A stretch of 64,000 bases of DNA, taken from Pedobacter ginsengisoli (GTDB lineage Bacteria > Bacteroidota > Bacteroidia > Sphingobacteriales > Sphingobacteriaceae). The notes under the pieces are model-generated. The model saw nothing but the letters and a program-made list of their open reading frames with translations, searched no databases and was not told the DNA's origin. Positions within the stretch are counted from its first letter, which is position 1, and each line of letters opens with the position of its first letter. The translations under genes were made by a program, and so were the position numbers. The stretch lies in assembly GCF_030244015.1 (NCBI RefSeq), contig NZ_JASSYX010000003.1, positions 620,001-684,000 of the forward strand, read 5' to 3'. Shown in pieces: positions 35,562-43,741 of the stretch.

Positions 35562-36279
35562 AATATCTGTAAAATCTGTTGTTGTCCTTGTCCTTCCATA
35601 ATTTCACCAAAATAAAGCCGATCAAAGCCCCGCCGAGATGGGCATAATGCGCTACGGAATCCCCCTGCACTTTAGCTACTCCCATACTCAGTTCAAAAAC
35701 GATATAAACAGGAATAAGGTATTTGGCTTTTACCGGTATCGGAATAAACATAATATACATTTCTGTATTTGGATATAGCATTCCAAAAGCCACCAATAAA
35801 CCAAATACAGCACCTGAAGCGCCCAACATCGGCCCTCCATATATGCCAGCCAGCGTCTGCTGCTGATTTATGGTGAGGTTTGGTATCTGGGACAAAGTAC
35901 TCCCGGGTACCGGGGTCCCCACTATCTGATAGACCTCAAAAGCCTGTACTCCCCACTGTAATGCCAATGCCCCTAAACCTGTGATCAAATAAAAGTTCAG
36001 GAATCTTTTAGCACCCCATCTTGATTCCAGTACACCGCCAAACATGAACACGGCAAACATATTGAAAAATATATGTGCAAAATTCGCAGGGCTATGCATG
36101 AACATATAGGTGATTGGCTGCCAGATCTTAAAGAAGGGTGAATCAAAATAAAATACGGATAGGTTTTCTACCAGGTAGTAGCCTCCGTCATGGGTCCTGA
36201 ACATAAATGTAGCGGCAAAGAAGATCACATTGATGATCAGTAAGTTCTTTACTACTGGTGGTATATGAATGTTATACAT
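35554..36279 (-). CDS. Rhomboid family intramembrane serine protease (first of a tandem pair)
   Basis: This 241-residue rhomboid has the classical GASG motif with catalytic Ser155 (MLGASGAVFG) and His214 in YAHLGGALIGF. The helix with HIFFNMFAVFMFGG carries the conserved His and Asn. Six hydrophobic segments are seen. It starts 5 bp after mutL and overlaps the next rhomboid by 8 bp. The mutL-rhomboid-rhomboid order is one I associate with Bacteroidota. The substrates are unknown. Confidence 0.94.
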   Translation of the reverse strand: MYNIHIPPVVKNLLIINVIFFAATFMFRTHDGGYYLVENLSVFYFDSPFFKIWQPITYMFMHSPANFAHIFFNMFAVFMFGGVLESRWGAKRFLNFYLITGLGALALQWGVQAFEVYQIVGTPVPGSTLSQIPNLTINQQQTLAGIYGGPMLGASGAVFGLLVAFGMLYPNTEMYIMFIPIPVKAKYLIPVYIVFELSMGVAKVQGDSVAHYAHLGGALIGFILVKLWKDKDNNRFYRYYE

Positions 36280-36284
36280 AGTAT

Positions 36285-38153
36285 CTATTTGTCAAATTTC
36301 TTATCAAGCTCTGCCAGTCCCATCGTCTGAATTACCGGTTTGCCACTGATGCTAAAATTAGGTGTTTTACAGGCAAAAAGCTGCTCGATCAGGGTATTCA
36401 TTTCAGTCTGCCCCAATACTGTACCGCTTTTAATGGCGCTATTCCGGGCCATACTCCTCGCCAGGGCGTCTCTCTTGTCCAGTTTCAGCTCCTGCTGAGA
36501 ATTTTTAAACCCTTCTATCAGATGCTCAAACAACTGTGTTTCATTAACATTGGTACTGCCCAGGTCTACCGGTATCCCTTCTATCACTAAGGTATTTTTA
36601 CCAAATTCCCTTACTTCAAAGCCTAAACTTTTGATGTCATCGAGCAAACTTTTGGCCAATTCATAATCATTCGGGCTTAAAGTGACGGTTTGCGGGAACA
36701 AGCTTTGCTGCGATGCCCCTTTTCTATCTTCCAGGTGCAATAGAAACCGCTCATATAAGATCCGTTCATGGGCGGCCTGCTGGTCGATCAGCATAAGCCC
36801 GGATTTGATCTGCGAAATGATATAGCGGTTGTGCAGCTGCATGAGTTGTTTTTGGACAGGAACATATCCTTCATCGCTTGTTTCTGCCAGTTCAAGTGAA
36901 GATTGTTCTGCCGTATTGTGCCTGGCAATTTCATATAAGGTGCCCCAGTTTTTTGCACTTGGCGACATACCAGCTCCCTGACCGCCACTATAACTTTTAG
37001 TAAAACTGGCGTAAGCATGATCTCTCGGGGCTGGTCTTTCTTCTGCAAAAGGATTAAAATCAGGGTTAAAACTAATGCTTGGCGGAACGATTTCCTCGGG
37101 AGCCTTGTGACTGATCATATTGCTGAATCCTGTTTCCTGGTCAAAGTCTATGGTAGGACTGATGTTAAATCTGCCCAATGACCGCTTTACCGCTGAATGA
37201 AGTATAGCATAGATCGACTTCTCATCGAGGTATTTGATCTCTGTTTTTGTCGGATGTACGTTCACATCAATATTTGCCGGATCAATCTCTATGAACAGCA
37301 CGTATAATGGAAAGTTCTCATCAGAAAGCAATTCTTCATAAGCCCTGTTTACCGCATGGTTCAGGTAAGCATCTTTGATGAACCTGTTGTTCACAAAAAA
37401 AAACTGCTCGCCACGGGTCCTTTTGGCAAATTCAGGTTTACCTATAAACCCTTTCAGGTTGATGATACTGGTTTCTTCTTCCACAGGTATCAGCCGCTCG
37501 TTATAATTGTTTCCGAATAAATGAACGATGCGCTGCTTGAGCGCAGATGCAGGCAGTCTGTAGATCTCTGATCCGTCGTGGTGAAGACTGAATGCAATAC
37601 CGGGATAGGCCAGTGCAATCCGCTGAAACTCATCTATAATATGCCGCATTTCTGCAGGGTTGCTTTTCAGGAAATTACGGCGTGCCGGAGTATTAAAGAA
37701 AAGATTCTTAATGCTGATGCTGGTCCCCACTGCTGCAGCCGCAGGTTCCTGCCGGATAAAGGAAGAACCCTCGATCACGATCAGTGTACCCACTTCATCT
37801 TCGTGCCTGCGGGTTTTCATTTCTACCTGCGCGATCGCGGCAATAGATGCCATGGCCTCGCCCCTGAAACCCATGGTCCTGATCGCAAAGAGATCTTCGG
37901 CCTTACGCACTTTAGAGGTAGCATGGCGTTCAAAACACATCTTTGCATCGGCCACCGTCATCCCGCAGCCGTTATCTATCACCTGGATCAGTGCTTTGCC
38001 CGCATCCTTTATGATGAGCTGGATCTTATTTGCACCTGCATCTATGGCATTCTCCAAAAGCTCCTTTACTGCCGACGCCGGGCGCTGCACCACTTCTCCT
38101 GCTGCAATCTGATTGGCAACGCTATTGGGTAAAAGCTGTATTATATCTGACAT
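36285..38153 (-). CDS. mutL: DNA mismatch repair protein MutL
   Basis: MutL links mismatch recognition by MutS to strand incision. The 622-residue protein has the GHKL ATPase motifs ELLENAIDAGA, DNGCGM, ERHATSKV and TMGFRGEALAS-like (GFRGEAMASI), and a conserved C-terminal dimerisation/endonuclease domain. The endonuclease motif DQHA(x)2E(x)4E reads DQQAAHERILYE, with both Glu present and the His replaced by Gln. Length is normal for the phylum. It is the first gene of the minus-strand run with the rhomboids and EEP protein. Confidence 0.97.
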   Translation of the reverse strand: MSDIIQLLPNSVANQIAAGEVVQRPASAVKELLENAIDAGANKIQLIIKDAGKALIQVIDNGCGMTVADAKMCFERHATSKVRKAEDLFAIRTMGFRGEAMASIAAIAQVEMKTRRHEDEVGTLIVIEGSSFIRQEPAAAAVGTSISIKNLFFNTPARRNFLKSNPAEMRHIIDEFQRIALAYPGIAFSLHHDGSEIYRLPASALKQRIVHLFGNNYNERLIPVEEETSIINLKGFIGKPEFAKRTRGEQFFFVNNRFIKDAYLNHAVNRAYEELLSDENFPLYVLFIEIDPANIDVNVHPTKTEIKYLDEKSIYAILHSAVKRSLGRFNISPTIDFDQETGFSNMISHKAPEEIVPPSISFNPDFNPFAEERPAPRDHAYASFTKSYSGGQGAGMSPSAKNWGTLYEIARHNTAEQSSLELAETSDEGYVPVQKQLMQLHNRYIISQIKSGLMLIDQQAAHERILYERFLLHLEDRKGASQQSLFPQTVTLSPNDYELAKSLLDDIKSLGFEVREFGKNTLVIEGIPVDLGSTNVNETQLFEHLIEGFKNSQQELKLDKRDALARSMARNSAIKSGTVLGQTEMNTLIEQLFACKTPNFSISGKPVIQTMGLAELDKKFDK

Positions 38154-38284
38154 CTGACATTCCTCACTAAAGCTGCTAATTTAGGCAAAATAAGCCTCAT
38201 CCTCCGTTTCATTCAAGAATAATTTGTCGTTATATAGTTAAAAAATTACCGTCCACTTATTTACTATCCTTTATATCCTTTTCC

Positions 38285-38292
38285 TATCTTTA
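38285..38292 (+). promoter_or_regulatory. Candidate -7 box of the amidohydrolase gene
   Basis: TATCTTTA is one base from TAnnTTTG and ends 5 nt before the ATG at 38298. No clear -33 TTG is visible. Confidence 0.4.
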
Positions 38293-38297
38293 GCCTC

Positions 38298-39932
38298 ATG
38301 AAAGGTTTTCTAACTGTTTTGTCAGTCGCTATACTTCTCTTTACCTCCTGCAGTAAACAAAAAGCAGATCTTATTTTATATAACGGCAAAGTATATACGA
38401 TTAACGATACTTTTGACACAGTCCAGGCCTTCGCAGTGAGGGACGGCAAGATCATCGCCACAGGTAAGAACGCAGAGATCAGAAAAGCTTACAGTTCCGC
38501 CGAAGAGATTGATGCCATGGGGAAGACTGTCTATCCTGGCTTCATTGATGCCCATGCGCATTTTTTTGCATACGGGCAAAGTCTGCAGACAGCCGACCTG
38601 AGAGAAACAAAAAGCTGGGAAGAAGTATGCAGCCGGCTCGCCGAATTTGCCATGGCTCATTCTGACGGATGGCTTATTGGGAGCGGATGGGACCAGAATG
38701 ACTGGCCGGACAAGCAGTTCCCGGATAAAACTAAACTCGACCAGCTGTTTCCCGACCGGCCTGTCCTGCTTACCCGCATAGACGGCCATGCCGCCATCGC
38801 TAATCAGAAAGCGCTGACTGAGGCAGGGCTGACTAAAAGCTATGACCTCATTGGGGGCGAAATTGTAAGCCGGAACGGGGCGCTTACCGGCTTGCTTATT
38901 GACAACGCAACCAGTCTTGTCGAAAATAAAATCCCCTCACCTTCTCCACAGCAGAAGGAAAAAATGCTGATGGATGCGCAACGAAACTGCTTTGCGGCAG
39001 GCCTTACTACAATTGATGATTGCGGACTGAGTGCGGATATGGTAGATCTTATTGAAAAAATGCAGGCCACAAATCAGTTAAAAATGCGCCTGTATGTCAT
39101 GTTATCAGACAGTAAACCAAATTACGATTACCTGTTTAAGCGGGGCGCCATTAAAAACGAACGTTTAAATGTACGGTCATTTAAAATTTTTGCCGATGGC
39201 GCTTTAGGCTCCAGGGGGGCCTGCCTTCTTCGTCCTTATCATGACATGCCAGGGAAGAGCGGCTTTCTGCTTAGCAATCCGGATCATTTTGAACAGACGG
39301 CCATAAAACTCGCGGAAAAGGATTTCCAGATGTGCACGCATGCCATTGGCGATTCGGCCAATCGTACCATCCTTAAAATTTACAATAAAGTGCTGAAAGG
39401 AAAAAACGACAGGCGCTGGCGCATTGAACATGCCCAGGTGATTTCCCCTGAGGATGTCGGTCGCTTTGGCTCAGCGAATATCATCCCTTCAGTACAGCCC
39501 ACCCATGCTACATCTGATATGTACTGGGCGAAAGACCGCCTGGGACCGGAGCGCATCAAAAGCGCCTATACATTGAAACAATTGTTAAGGCAAAATGGCT
39601 GGATTCCTTTAGGTACAGACTTCCCCGTCGAACAAATTAACCCAATACTTACTTTCTATGCCGCTACCGTCCGTAAAGATGCCAGGAACTATCCTGAAGA
39701 CGGGTTTCAGAAAGAAAATGCACTGACCGGGGAAGAAGCCCTTCGCGGTATGACAATCTGGGCTGCCAAAGCCAATTTTGAAGAGAAAGAAAAAGGCAGT
39801 ATCGAAACCGGCAAGTTTGCAGATTTTGTTGTCCTTGACCGGGATCTCCTTAACACCAGTCCCGCACAAATCCTCAGCACACAAGTTTTAAAAACCTATA
39901 TTAATGGAGAAAAAGTATATGAAAAAAAATAA
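38298..39932 (+). CDS. YtcJ-like amidohydrolase lipoprotein
   Basis: This 544-residue metal-dependent hydrolase carries a lipoprotein signal peptide with lipobox LFTSCS (Cys at about residue 15), so it is predicted to be anchored to a membrane outside the cytoplasm. The amidohydrolase fold is shown by LYNGKVYTIND, the metal site VYPGFIDAHAHFFAYG, the WLIGSGWDQN block typical of the YtcJ subgroup, TRIDGHAAIANQ, ADGALGSRGACL and WRIEHAQV. Family members cleave amide or carbamate bonds; the substrate is unknown. The serine hydrolase gene downstream overlaps it by 14 bp, suggesting a shared transcript. Confidence 0.92.
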   Translation: MKGFLTVLSVAILLFTSCSKQKADLILYNGKVYTINDTFDTVQAFAVRDGKIIATGKNAEIRKAYSSAEEIDAMGKTVYPGFIDAHAHFFAYGQSLQTADLRETKSWEEVCSRLAEFAMAHSDGWLIGSGWDQNDWPDKQFPDKTKLDQLFPDRPVLLTRIDGHAAIANQKALTEAGLTKSYDLIGGEIVSRNGALTGLLIDNATSLVENKIPSPSPQQKEKMLMDAQRNCFAAGLTTIDDCGLSADMVDLIEKMQATNQLKMRLYVMLSDSKPNYDYLFKRGAIKNERLNVRSFKIFADGALGSRGACLLRPYHDMPGKSGFLLSNPDHFEQTAIKLAEKDFQMCTHAIGDSANRTILKIYNKVLKGKNDRRWRIEHAQVISPEDVGRFGSANIIPSVQPTHATSDMYWAKDRLGPERIKSAYTLKQLLRQNGWIPLGTDFPVEQINPILTFYAATVRKDARNYPEDGFQKENALTGEEALRGMTIWAAKANFEEKEKGSIETGKFADFVVLDRDLLNTSPAQILSTQVLKTYINGEKVYEKK

Positions 39933-41730
39933 CCTGCTTGGCTTAGCAACCATCAGCCTTTTTACCCTGTTTACCTTTACTGCCTGTGCGCAGGAACACC
40001 GGCAAAATGAACAAATTCTTGCCATACTCAACACCATCAGCAGCAATACCGTATTGTTGAACAACCACGACAATAGCATTCCCCTGCTGGATCTCGACAA
40101 AAGAAACATCGCATCTGTCAGTTTAAGCTTCAGCAACCAGCAGGTATTTGACAGCCTCCTGAATAAATACACCAAAATCACCTCTTTTTCTGCAGCTGAC
40201 TATCAGAGCGCCGCTACTTTAAACAGTCTTGAAGATGACCTCAAATATTTCAATACAGTTGTTGTAACCGTTCCTTCCGGGGTTGCCAGCGATCCCAGAA
40301 ATGTAAGTTTCATTAAAAGCCTGACCAAAAGCAAACAGGTGATCGTATGCTTATTTGGAGAAGGACGCAGTTTAGCCGCTTTTGATGACCTGAAAGCACC
40401 ACTGATCTGGACAGACCAAAACACACCGCTGGCAGCAACGGTATTGCCGCAGGTAATCTTTGGAGGAATTGGCGTCAGCAAGAAACTTGGCGCTACCTAC
40501 TCGCCTAAGTATACCGGAGGATCAGGCTTCAGTACTTTTGCCACCCGGCTCAAATATACACTGCCTGAAGATGCAGGAGTAAATGCAGACAACTTAAGGG
40601 AGATAGATAACATTGCCGCAGAAGCCATAAAGGCACAGGCCACTCCGGGCATGGTTGTACTGGTAGCCAAAGACGGAAAGGTGATCTTTAATAAAGCTTA
40701 TGGCCACCATACTTATGAAAAGATACAGCCCGACCGCTTAACGGATATTTTCGACCTTGCCTCGATGACTAAAATTACAGCCACAACCATGGAGGCCATG
40801 AAACTTACCGACGAAGGAAAACTAAATATTGACTCCACCCTCGGCAGCTACGTGGCACTTGCACGTCCGACAGATAAAAATAGCCTCACTGTGCGGGAAT
40901 TGCTGCTGCATCAGGCAGGACTTATTCCGGACATCCAAACCTTTAGCAAGGTAAACCCGTCAGACTACAGCATGGATTCCTCGGCTCTTTTTCCTACCAA
41001 GGTCAATGAAAATTACTACCTGAGAAAAAATTACTTCAAAGAGGTGATGCAGCCTGACATGCTGAATTCTCCATTGAGAACCAGGGGGAAATATGTATAC
41101 AGCGATGTTGGCATGTGCCTGATTCAGCAGGTCATTGAAACGATCACTGCAATACCTGAAAACCTTTATGTGGAGGAGCATTTTTACAAGCCTCTGGGCA
41201 TGCAGACAACTGGTTTTTTACCGCTGCACCGCTTCAAACCGGAGCAGATCGTCCCGACAGAAAATGACAAGATCCGTCGTGCATTACTTGATGGATATGT
41301 ACACGATCCTACTGCCGCTTTGATGGGTGGTGTTGCCGGTCATGCCGGTTTATTTGGAAGCGCTAATGATATTGCCATTATCTACCAGATGATGCTCAAT
41401 AAAGGCAGTTATGGCGGGAAAGAATATTTAAAAAGATCAACTGTAGACTTGTTCACGTCCAAGCAATCGACCATCAGCCGCCGCGGCCTTGGCTTCGATC
41501 GCTGGGATCCGGACCTGACTAAAAAATACCCTTCAGAGCTGGCATCACCTCAAACCTACGGGCATACGGGTTATACAGGAACCTGTGTATGGGTAGATCC
41601 GGTCAGGGGCCTCGTTTATATATTGCTGTCAAACCGTGTAAACCCGGTGGTATCGGATAAGCTGATCAATATGAGGATAAGGGGGCGGGTACAGGACGTG
41701 ATCAATAAGGCGATTGATAAAGGCCTTTAA
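39919..41730 (+). CDS. Class C beta-lactamase-type serine hydrolase with a GH3 C-terminal remnant
   Basis: From ATG at 39919 the protein is 603 residues with a signal peptide that may be a lipoprotein signal (FTFTACAQE). Residues about 30-210 match the C-terminal (Rossmann-like) domain of Bacteroidota GH3/beta-lactamase fusion proteins (IASVSLSFSNQQVFDSLLNK, VVVTVPSG). Residues about 215-600 are the serine hydrolase: nucleophile Ser282 and Lys285 in SMTK, Tyr394 in YSD, and His549 in HTG. The GH3 catalytic barrel present in the roughly 1000-residue fusions is absent. The likely role is in cell-wall or peptide-ester hydrolysis, by family only. It overlaps the amidohydrolase gene by 14 bp. Confidence 0.88.
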   Translation: MKKNNLLGLATISLFTLFTFTACAQEHRQNEQILAILNTISSNTVLLNNHDNSIPLLDLDKRNIASVSLSFSNQQVFDSLLNKYTKITSFSAADYQSAATLNSLEDDLKYFNTVVVTVPSGVASDPRNVSFIKSLTKSKQVIVCLFGEGRSLAAFDDLKAPLIWTDQNTPLAATVLPQVIFGGIGVSKKLGATYSPKYTGGSGFSTFATRLKYTLPEDAGVNADNLREIDNIAAEAIKAQATPGMVVLVAKDGKVIFNKAYGHHTYEKIQPDRLTDIFDLASMTKITATTMEAMKLTDEGKLNIDSTLGSYVALARPTDKNSLTVRELLLHQAGLIPDIQTFSKVNPSDYSMDSSALFPTKVNENYYLRKNYFKEVMQPDMLNSPLRTRGKYVYSDVGMCLIQQVIETITAIPENLYVEEHFYKPLGMQTTGFLPLHRFKPEQIVPTENDKIRRALLDGYVHDPTAALMGGVAGHAGLFGSANDIAIIYQMMLNKGSYGGKEYLKRSTVDLFTSKQSTISRRGLGFDRWDPDLTKKYPSELASPQTYGHTGYTGTCVWVDPVRGLVYILLSNRVNPVVSDKLINMRIRGRVQDVINKAIDKGL

Positions 41731-41789
41731 ATTTCAGGTCCTTTTAAAGATTGCCTAAAAAAATGAGTTTCGGACAGGTATGCGCCCTG

Positions 41790-41903
41790 TTTGGCGCGTA
41801 AAGAAATTTCGATGTCTCAGAGAAGACATAGGACTCTGTGCGCTTCTTCAGCGCGCTAGGTCCAGTCTTCGAAGAGATCATCAAAATTTCTTTACGCGCC
41901 AAA
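41790..41903. repeat. 114-nt intergenic long hairpin
   Basis: The segment folds on itself almost from end to end. The outer arms 41790-41809 and 41884-41903 are a perfect 20-bp inverted repeat (TTTGGCGCGTAAAGAAATTT and complement). Inside, GATG pairs with CATC, TCTC with GAGA, GAAGAC with GTCTTC, GGAC with GTCC, and GTGCGC (with a G-U pair) with GCGCGC, around a 7-nt loop at 41844-41850. It lies between two convergent stop codons. It is too long and structured for an ordinary terminator and may be a palindromic repeat element or structured RNA. Confidence 0.85.
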
Positions 41904-41913
41904 ACGAAAAAAT

Positions 41914-42876
41914 CTATTTTTTCAAGCCAATCTCCCTCAGCCGCTCATCAAGGTATTCGCCTGCTGTCATGTCTTCATAGGCTTTCGGATGCTCTCCATC
42001 AATACAAGAGTCTAAACATGTCAGGTCCATCGTGGCCCTTGGGTGCAAAAAGAAAGGAACTGAGAAACGGGAAGTCTTCATGAGCTCACGCGGAGGATTG
42101 ACTACCCTATGCGTCGTAGACCGTAATCTATTGTTGGTCAGCCGCTGCAGCATATCTCCTACGTTCACCACAATATCCGTATGGCCCGCTTTAATAGGCA
42201 GCCACTCATTGCTTCTGGTCAGCACCTGAAGCCCGTCAGCACTGGCGCCGATCAATAAGGTGATCAGGTTGATGTCCTCATGTGCACCTGCACGAACAGC
42301 ATCAGCAGGCAATGAGTCCGGGTCTTCGATCGGAAAATAATGGATCCCCCTCAAGATGGAATTACCATTGTGGACATACTCATCAAAGTAATTTACAGGC
42401 AAATCCAGATAAGTTGCAATCGCCCGCAGCAAGTGCTTTCCATTGGCTTCCAGCCGCTGATAAATTTCACGGGTCACTTCGTTAAATTCAGGGATCTCTT
42501 CCAGGTATTCATTGTCCGGATATTCATATTTAACCGGATCATTATCGGTCACTTCCTGCCCGATCTGCCAGAACTCCTTCAGATCGGCTGTTTTAGCACC
42601 CTTTGCTGTTTCCTTACCCGGGCTTGTGTACCCACGCTGCCCGGCCAGTTCAATTTTTTCATATTGTTTCTTTTGCTCCGGCGGCAGACTAAACATGGCT
42701 TGTATATTTTTGTAGAGCTTATCTATCAGAGCCTGGTCCAGTCCATGATTGGTAATGGTTACAAAGCCCGAATCGTTAAAAGCCCTGCCCAGCTCATCAG
42801 AAAATTTCCTGCGCTGTTCGTCATTTCCGTTAATGTAGGAACCAAGGTCTAAACTTGGAATATAAGGTGCTGACAT
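41914..42876 (-). CDS. Isopenicillin-N-synthase-like 2OG-Fe(II) oxygenase
   Basis: This 320-residue non-haem iron oxygenase has the N-terminal DIOX_N region (IPSLDLGSYINGNDEQ, then SGFVTITNHGLD) and the double-stranded beta-helix with the iron-binding facial triad HED...H (AHEDINLITLL and STTHRVVNP) and the 2-oxoglutarate-binding RFSVPFF. Homologues include plant hormone and flavonoid oxygenases and isopenicillin N synthase, but the sequence does not tell the substrate. The stop lies just beyond the 114-nt hairpin. It is divergent from msrA. Confidence 0.92.
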   Translation of the reverse strand: MSAPYIPSLDLGSYINGNDEQRRKFSDELGRAFNDSGFVTITNHGLDQALIDKLYKNIQAMFSLPPEQKKQYEKIELAGQRGYTSPGKETAKGAKTADLKEFWQIGQEVTDNDPVKYEYPDNEYLEEIPEFNEVTREIYQRLEANGKHLLRAIATYLDLPVNYFDEYVHNGNSILRGIHYFPIEDPDSLPADAVRAGAHEDINLITLLIGASADGLQVLTRSNEWLPIKAGHTDIVVNVGDMLQRLTNNRLRSTTHRVVNPPRELMKTSRFSVPFFLHPRATMDLTCLDSCIDGEHPKAYEDMTAGEYLDERLREIGLKK

Positions 42877-42953
42877 AAGATCTTATTTTATGAGTAACAA
42901 CAACTAATTTAAGAAAGTATTGTTAATAAACCCCAATTTGAAAACTGTAACTT

Positions 42954-42989
42954 GTATAACTTTCTGCAAACAACTTATTTAAGTTATAC
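42954..42989. repeat. 9-bp inverted repeat between divergent genes
   Basis: GTATAACTT at 42954-42962 is repeated inverted as AAGTTATAC at 42981-42989, with an 18-nt spacer that also holds AACTTA/TAAGTT. It lies between the oxygenase and msrA starts. A dimeric regulator site is possible; AT-rich chance matches are not excluded. Confidence 0.5.
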
Positions 42990-43081
42990 ACAACGAAAGA
43001 TTTAAAAAAACCGATTATCAGGTAATTGTAATTTAGGATCATGCCAGGACTGTACATAAAACTATATAGACTCCACTTACG

Positions 43082-43089
43082 TAACTTTA
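43082..43089 (+). promoter_or_regulatory. Candidate -7 box of msrA
   Basis: TAACTTTA is one base from TAnnTTTG and ends 5 nt before the ATG at 43095. The alternative ATG at 43119 would leave a leader of about 25 nt. Confidence 0.4.
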
Positions 43090-43094
43090 CATAA

Positions 43095-43718
43095 ATGATT
43101 TCAAATTGTATTGAGCGTATGAAAACTATAGTATTGATGGTGATGGTACTTTTGTCGGCAGGCAGTGTCGGCGCACAATCTGCGAAACTTCAAAAAGCTA
43201 CATTTGGCAACGGTTGTTTCTGGTGTTCGGAGGCAGTATTTCAACGCCTTAAAGGAGTGACAGCGGTCAGGTCCGGTTATGAAGGCGGCGCTGTGGTAAA
43301 CCCGACCTACGAACAGGTATGTACCGGAACAACCGGACATGCCGAGGTAATTGAGGTAACTTATGATCCTGCGAAGATTAAATATGATGAGTTGCTGGAA
43401 GTATTCTGGAAGACACACGATCCAACCACATTAAACAGGCAAGGAGCAGATATCGGGACCCAATACCGTTCTGTTATTTTCTATCACAACAACGAGCAAA
43501 AGGCAGTAGCTGAGAAGTACAAAAAGGAATTGAACGACACCAGGGCATTTGGCAAGCCGGTAGTTACAGCCATAGAAAAAGCTTCTGCATTCTATGTTGC
43601 GGAAAGTTACCATCAGAATTATTTTAATCTAAACGGAGAGAAGCCTTATTGCAAACTCGTGATTCTGCCAAAGCTTGACAAAATGGAAAAGGTGTTTAAA
43701 GCAAAGCTGAAACACTGA
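43095..43718 (+). CDS. msrA: Peptide-methionine (S)-S-oxide reductase, exported
   Basis: MsrA reduces the S-epimer of methionine sulfoxide in proteins. The 207-residue protein has the catalytic motif GCFWCSE with nucleophile Cys41, and the conserved blocks GYEGG, GHAEVIEVTYDP, FWKTHDPTTLNRQGADIGTQYRS and AESYHQ (Tyr and His of the active site). Residues 9-28 form a signal peptide (ending VGAQS), so repair probably takes place in the periplasm. Start at 43095 is favoured by the -7-like box, but ATG at 43119 gives a cleaner signal peptide. No msrB is attached. Confidence 0.95.
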   Translation: MISNCIERMKTIVLMVMVLLSAGSVGAQSAKLQKATFGNGCFWCSEAVFQRLKGVTAVRSGYEGGAVVNPTYEQVCTGTTGHAEVIEVTYDPAKIKYDELLEVFWKTHDPTTLNRQGADIGTQYRSVIFYHNNEQKAVAEKYKKELNDTRAFGKPVVTAIEKASAFYVAESYHQNYFNLNGEKPYCKLVILPKLDKMEKVFKAKLKH

Positions 43719-43741
43719 CAGCATTTAACCCCCTTTTCCGG

